A DNA stretch of 64,000 bases. Origin: Terriglobia bacterium (lineage in GTDB: Bacteria; Acidobacteriota; Terriglobia; UBA7540). Shown piece by piece: positions 60,870-64,000 of the stretch. The notes beneath the pieces were generated by a model that worked only from the letters and a program-made list of their open reading frames with translations, was not told the DNA's origin and searched no databases. Numbering within the stretch: position 1 is the first letter of the stretch; every line of letters begins with the position of its first letter. The position numbers and the translations under genes were made by a program. The stretch is taken from assembly GCA_035712365.1 (NCBI GenBank), contig DASTAW010000032.1:1-64000 (forward strand), written 5' to 3'.

Positions 60870-63800
60870 CTAGAAGGACAGCTTCAGGCTGAATTCAAAT
60901 TGCCTCTCGTCGATGCCTTCCCGCGCCAGGTCCTGCACACCGCTCACCGTCATAAAGCTTCCTGGGTCGGTAACAACGTGAGTGACGGGGTCAAAGGCAT
61001 TGGCATCGCTCAGCGTGTTGTCCGGAGCGGCAAAGTGTGGCGTATTGGTGAAGTTGAACGCATCCATCCTGAACTGAAGTTTGAAGCGCTCCGTCAGGTT
61101 GAACATGCGCTGAACCGAGAAGTCGTAGTTGGCGGCTCCCGGCGCGCGCAGGAGGTTATAGCCCGTAGTACCCAGGCGAGCTGCATCCGGATTTGCAAAG
61201 GCGAAGGGATCGTAGAAGAAGGCATTGGGATCCACGGTCCCTATCTTCTGGATAGTGGATTTGACCTGGTCGGCCGTCTGGTTACTGCCCGGGGTATTGA
61301 AGCCATTGCCATTCGAATAGATGGAGAAGGGCGGACCCGAGAGGAAGCTAGCCAGGCCGCTCAACTGCCACCCGCCGACGATGGCGCTGCCGACGCCGCC
61401 GCTCGAAAGCCACCTCTTGCCTTTGCCGAACGGCAACTCCCATACGTGGAGAATCTGGAGGTTCTGCGTGCGGTCGTAATCCGTGACAGTCTGATTGAGG
61501 TTCATGAGATTGAAGATCTGGAGTTTCTCATCACCCGGGCTGCCATCGCTATTGTCAATGTTGGAGATGGCCTTGCTGTAGGTATAGTTCACCTGCAACA
61601 TCAGCCCTCCGGTGAAGCGCCGGCTGAGGACGGCCTGGAGAGAATCATAGTGCCCGGAGCCGACGGGCACGATGTTGATGGTGGGTGCGGTCCGGCCATA
61701 TTTTGCGAAGAGGGGCTGCCCTGCGGAGCCAGCGCCAATGACCTGTCCGGCGTTGGTATCAAGGAAGCCCAGCAGTCGAGTCTGACGTGTGGCAACGTAG
61801 CCAACTTGTCCTGTAAAGCCCCACTTGAGTTCCTTCTGGAGGGTGAGGTTCCAGGATTGGACGTATCCGCGGTCAAACTTCTTTGACGGATATCCTGCAA
61901 AGGCAACGTCAAGAGGAACGGGGATTATGCCATTGCCAAGATTTGGAGTGGCGATGGCAGGAACACCTGTTGCAAGAGATCCTGAAGGAAGTAGTCCCCC
62001 CTTTCCGCCTGCCGGAAGAGTGTTGGTGTCATGCGTGGGGACGGAAATTGGGAAGTTATTGCGGTTGGGCTCCATCGCTTCATAAGGGTCAACGGTCAAG
62101 CCGTAACCGGCCCGAATGACAAAAGTGTCCGAAAGGCGATAGGCAAATCCAACGCGCGGCGAAAAGAGTTTCTTGCTGATCTCGACGCCGCAGCCAGAGG
62201 GCACGCTGCCAAACCCGCAGAGCTCCATGGTGTTATTGGATGGTTGGTAGACCTCGATTCCCCGGCCCAGGTCGGGGCGGGTGGGCATGGGATAATACTC
62301 CCAGCGCAGGCCGTAATTGAGGGTCAGGTTCTTATTGACATTCCACCGGTCCTGAACGTAGAGGGAATAGAGGTCCGCGCGCTCGTGGTAAGCCTCTGGA
62401 ATCTGGAAGTTTCTTCCCATGGTATCTGGCAGCCCGAGCAGTAATGACGCGATCGCGTTGTCACGCGATGTGTCTGTGGTGCCATTGCAAGCGCCACCGC
62501 CGCCAGGCGACGTGCAATTTGCAGTGACGCCCTGGCCGAAATTAAATCCTCCCTGGGAGCCATAACCGCCGGAGAGGTCTTCCGCCTGCGTCTGGTTGAG
62601 GGTCTGGGTGTACCAGTTGACCCCAAACCGGACGCTGTGGGGGCCTTTGATCCAATTGAAGTTGCCCACAATCTGCTTTTGCGGATCGTGGCGGTAGTAG
62701 GGCATAAAGTTATCCACCTGGCCGATCGTGGAAAACCCGTCCATGTCAAATTCCGGCCAGCCAGTTTCAAATGAGCGCGTGCCGTTCGTGCCGGGAATTC
62801 CCAGCACGTCACTACCGATATTCGTTCCAAGGTCGTTTTGCACTGAGCTTGTGCCTTGTTTCGCCCAGCCAAAATGAGCGTCCATCAGGAAATTGGGGCT
62901 GAAGGTGTAGGTCCCCATGATGGTCATCCGGTAAGTATTCCCATAGCCCTTGCCAGGGTTCCCTCCCTGCCCAAAAGCGGGTCCGCCGCCAGCCACTCCG
63001 AAAGCGGTCGGGGTGATGTTGATGTAATGAAGCATTCCGAATGTACCGATCAGGTTCATCTTGGAATTGACGTTGTAATTGATCTTGGTGTCCACCTGGT
63101 TGCGGTGGAACACGCGGTCGCCATTCGTAAAGAAATCGCGCTTAACCCCTCCGCGGTCGGGAAGGGGGACAAAGGAAAGGATGTGTTGAGCGATGGGGTC
63201 GAGCCGCGAGGTGGGAATCATGTTCAGGCACTGCGCGCTGGCGCAGGCGGCATTGAAATGGGCAGTGTCATTCGGATCATTGGTCGCAAAAAACTGCGTC
63301 CTGCCTGAACCGTCCGCATTCCCGGTCATCGGGTCATAGATATCCGTCCCCGAGTCCGACAGGTCGCCGTTGCGCATCGCCTGCGTCGGGACGGTTTGGA
63401 ATGTTTGCGCGTAGAAGTTGTTGAAAAGGCCTTCGTAGCTGCCGAAGAAAAAGAGCTTGTTCTTCACGATAGGCCCGCCGACCGAGCCACCGAAGTCATT
63501 GTAGATGTACTTCGGCTTGTTGCCGACATTGTCGCCCGCGCCGTCAAAAAGGTCCGGCCAAGCCTTAAGGTGATTGTTGTTGTGGTACTCGAAGACGTCG
63601 CCATGAATCTGGTTAGTCCCACTCTTGGTCTCCACGTTGATGGCGGCGCCACCGGCAAAGCCCTGTTCCGCTTCGAAGCTGTCCGTCGCCACGTTCACCT
63701 GTTGAATGGAATCCAGCGTCGGGACGTAGGAATTGACGTGCGGCAACTGGACGTTGTATGTACTCACTCCGTCAATCTGCGTGTTGTTCTGGTTGTTGCT

Positions 63801-64000
63801 TGTCCCGTTGACGTTGAACGAAAGCGAGCGAGCCGGATTGGTTGGATAGGAGTGGTTGTTAACCGGCGGGCTGAAGCCTGGTTCGGCGCGATAAATCTGC
63901 TGATAGTTTCTTCCGAGCGGAACGGGCAGGTTTGTAAGCGTTGGAGTGTCAATGTTGGCGTGGACCTCGGAAGTGTCGGTCTGGAGGATCGGCTGCGCAC
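60870..64000 (-). CDS. Oar-type TonB-dependent receptor (partial, C-terminal part)
   Basis: At least 1,043 codons are in the window; the gene continues past the right edge, since the frame stays open through 63767 to 64000 (the upstream part reads PLGRNYQQIYRAEPGFSPP). The plug region has DSFEAEQGFAGGAAINVETKSGTNQIHG, followed by GGSVGGPIVKNKLFFFGSYEG, marks of the Oar/carboxypeptidase-regulatory-domain TonB receptors abundant in Acidobacteriota. The rest is the outer-membrane beta-barrel, ending in aromatic SLKLSF. Such receptors import large sugars or peptides; the cargo is unknown. The start and signal peptide lie outside. Confidence 0.92.
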   Translation of the reverse strand, partial: AQPILQTDTSEVHANIDTPTLTNLPVPLGRNYQQIYRAEPGFSPPVNNHSYPTNPARSLSFNVNGTSNNQNNTQIDGVSTYNVQLPHVNSYVPTLDSIQQVNVATDSFEAEQGFAGGAAINVETKSGTNQIHGDVFEYHNNNHLKAWPDLFDGAGDNVGNKPKYIYNDFGGSVGGPIVKNKLFFFGSYEGLFNNFYAQTFQTVPTQAMRNGDLSDSGTDIYDPMTGNADGSGRTQFFATNDPNDTAHFNAACASAQCLNMIPTSRLDPIAQHILSFVPLPDRGGVKRDFFTNGDRVFHRNQVDTKINYNVNSKMNLIGTFGMLHYINITPTAFGVAGGGPAFGQGGNPGKGYGNTYRMTIMGTYTFSPNFLMDAHFGWAKQGTSSVQNDLGTNIGSDVLGIPGTNGTRSFETGWPEFDMDGFSTIGQVDNFMPYYRHDPQKQIVGNFNWIKGPHSVRFGVNWYTQTLNQTQAEDLSGGYGSQGGFNFGQGVTANCTSPGGGGACNGTTDTSRDNAIASLLLGLPDTMGRNFQIPEAYHERADLYSLYVQDRWNVNKNLTLNYGLRWEYYPMPTRPDLGRGIEVYQPSNNTMELCGFGSVPSGCGVEISKKLFSPRVGFAYRLSDTFVIRAGYGLTVDPYEAMEPNRNNFPISVPTHDTNTLPAGGKGGLLPSGSLATGVPAIATPNLGNGIIPVPLDVAFAGYPSKKFDRGYVQSWNLTLQKELKWGFTGQVGYVATRQTRLLGFLDTNAGQVIGAGSAGQPLFAKYGRTAPTINIVPVGSGHYDSLQAVLSRRFTGGLMLQVNYTYSKAISNIDNSDGSPGDEKLQIFNLMNLNQTVTDYDRTQNLQILHVWELPFGKGKRWLSSGGVGSAIVGGWQLSGLASFLSGPPFSIYSNGNGFNTPGSNQTADQVKSTIQKIGTVDPNAFFYDPFAFANPDAARLGTTGYNLLRAPGAANYDFSVQRMFNLTERFKLQFRMDAFNFTNTPHFAAPDNTLSDANAFDPVTHVVTDPGSFMTVSGVQDLAREGIDERQFEFSLKLSF

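Noticed and set aside
60828-61886. Rightward 352-codon frame opposite the TonB receptor
   Set aside because: Antisense shadow; no domain and no Shine-Dalgarno.
63764-64000. Separate 78-codon leftward gene at the right edge
   Set aside because: The TonB receptor frame itself stays open through this stretch and reads a normal Oar-type sequence, so this is an out-of-frame shadow.

Overview
The window is 64 kb of GC-rich, densely coded bacterial chromosome. The gene families point to Acidobacteriota, probably an uncultured Terriglobia- or Bryobacterales-like lineage. Supporting families are an Oar-type TonB-dependent receptor, a membrane-anchored Ser/Thr kinase fused to a TolB-like propeller, further PD40 propeller proteins, a GMC oxidoreductase paired with a gluconate-dehydrogenase-subunit-3 protein, a fused AroDE, and a PadR regulator next to a permease-prefix-like membrane protein. 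This placement is inferred from family content only; no rRNA or tRNA gene was found.

Layout. 0-4.5 kb: a leftward run of redox and small-molecule genes (di-haem cytochrome c, DUF5818 protein, ferredoxin-reductase-like flavoprotein, VOC, PNPOx-like and DinB proteins). 4.9-12.6 kb: a Tat-exported Gfo/Idh oxidoreductase, then a polysaccharide cluster (asnB, GT4 glycosyltransferase, polyprenyl sugar-phosphate transferase) that also holds a four-helix-bundle gene and a VapBC pair. 12.9-16.3 kb: a PadR-controlled operon with a degenerate alpha/beta hydrolase, and a membrane GT2. 16.3-24.2 kb: housekeeping genes (AI-2E transporter, glmU, thiF-like, pcm, GT2). 24.2-24.5 kb: a compact non-gene transcription unit with promoter, 13-codon ORF, exclusive hairpins and terminator. 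24.7-31 kb: PrpD-like, Nudix, aroDE, a repeat-rich gap, MscS, trpE. 32-44 kb: an AIPR defence-type gene, exported hydrolases and oxidoreductases, trpG and trpD. 44.4-50 kb: sucC, a second four-helix-bundle gene, sucD, ndk, sirohydrochlorin chelatase, flavin reductase, carbonic anhydrase. 50-64 kb: Ser/Thr kinase, PD40 protein, phosphodiesterase, aldo/keto reductase with an SDR fragment, an HEXXH protein, GT87 and a TonB receptor running off the right edge.

Three structures look most worth following. (1) Two four-helix-bundle (S23/IVP/Avd-like) genes are each bracketed by inverted arrays of 7- or 8-nt tandem words. In both cases the left array starts on the stop codon of the upstream operon gene, once between sucC and sucD, which suggests a small undescribed mobile element. 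(2) The 24.2-24.5 kb unit has a Shine-Dalgarno complementary to the whole 16S 3' tail, a 13-codon peptide and mutually exclusive hairpins. (3) The kinase gene has been invaded in frame by several palindromic repeats, two of them nearly identical 52-nt copies, one inside the activation segment.
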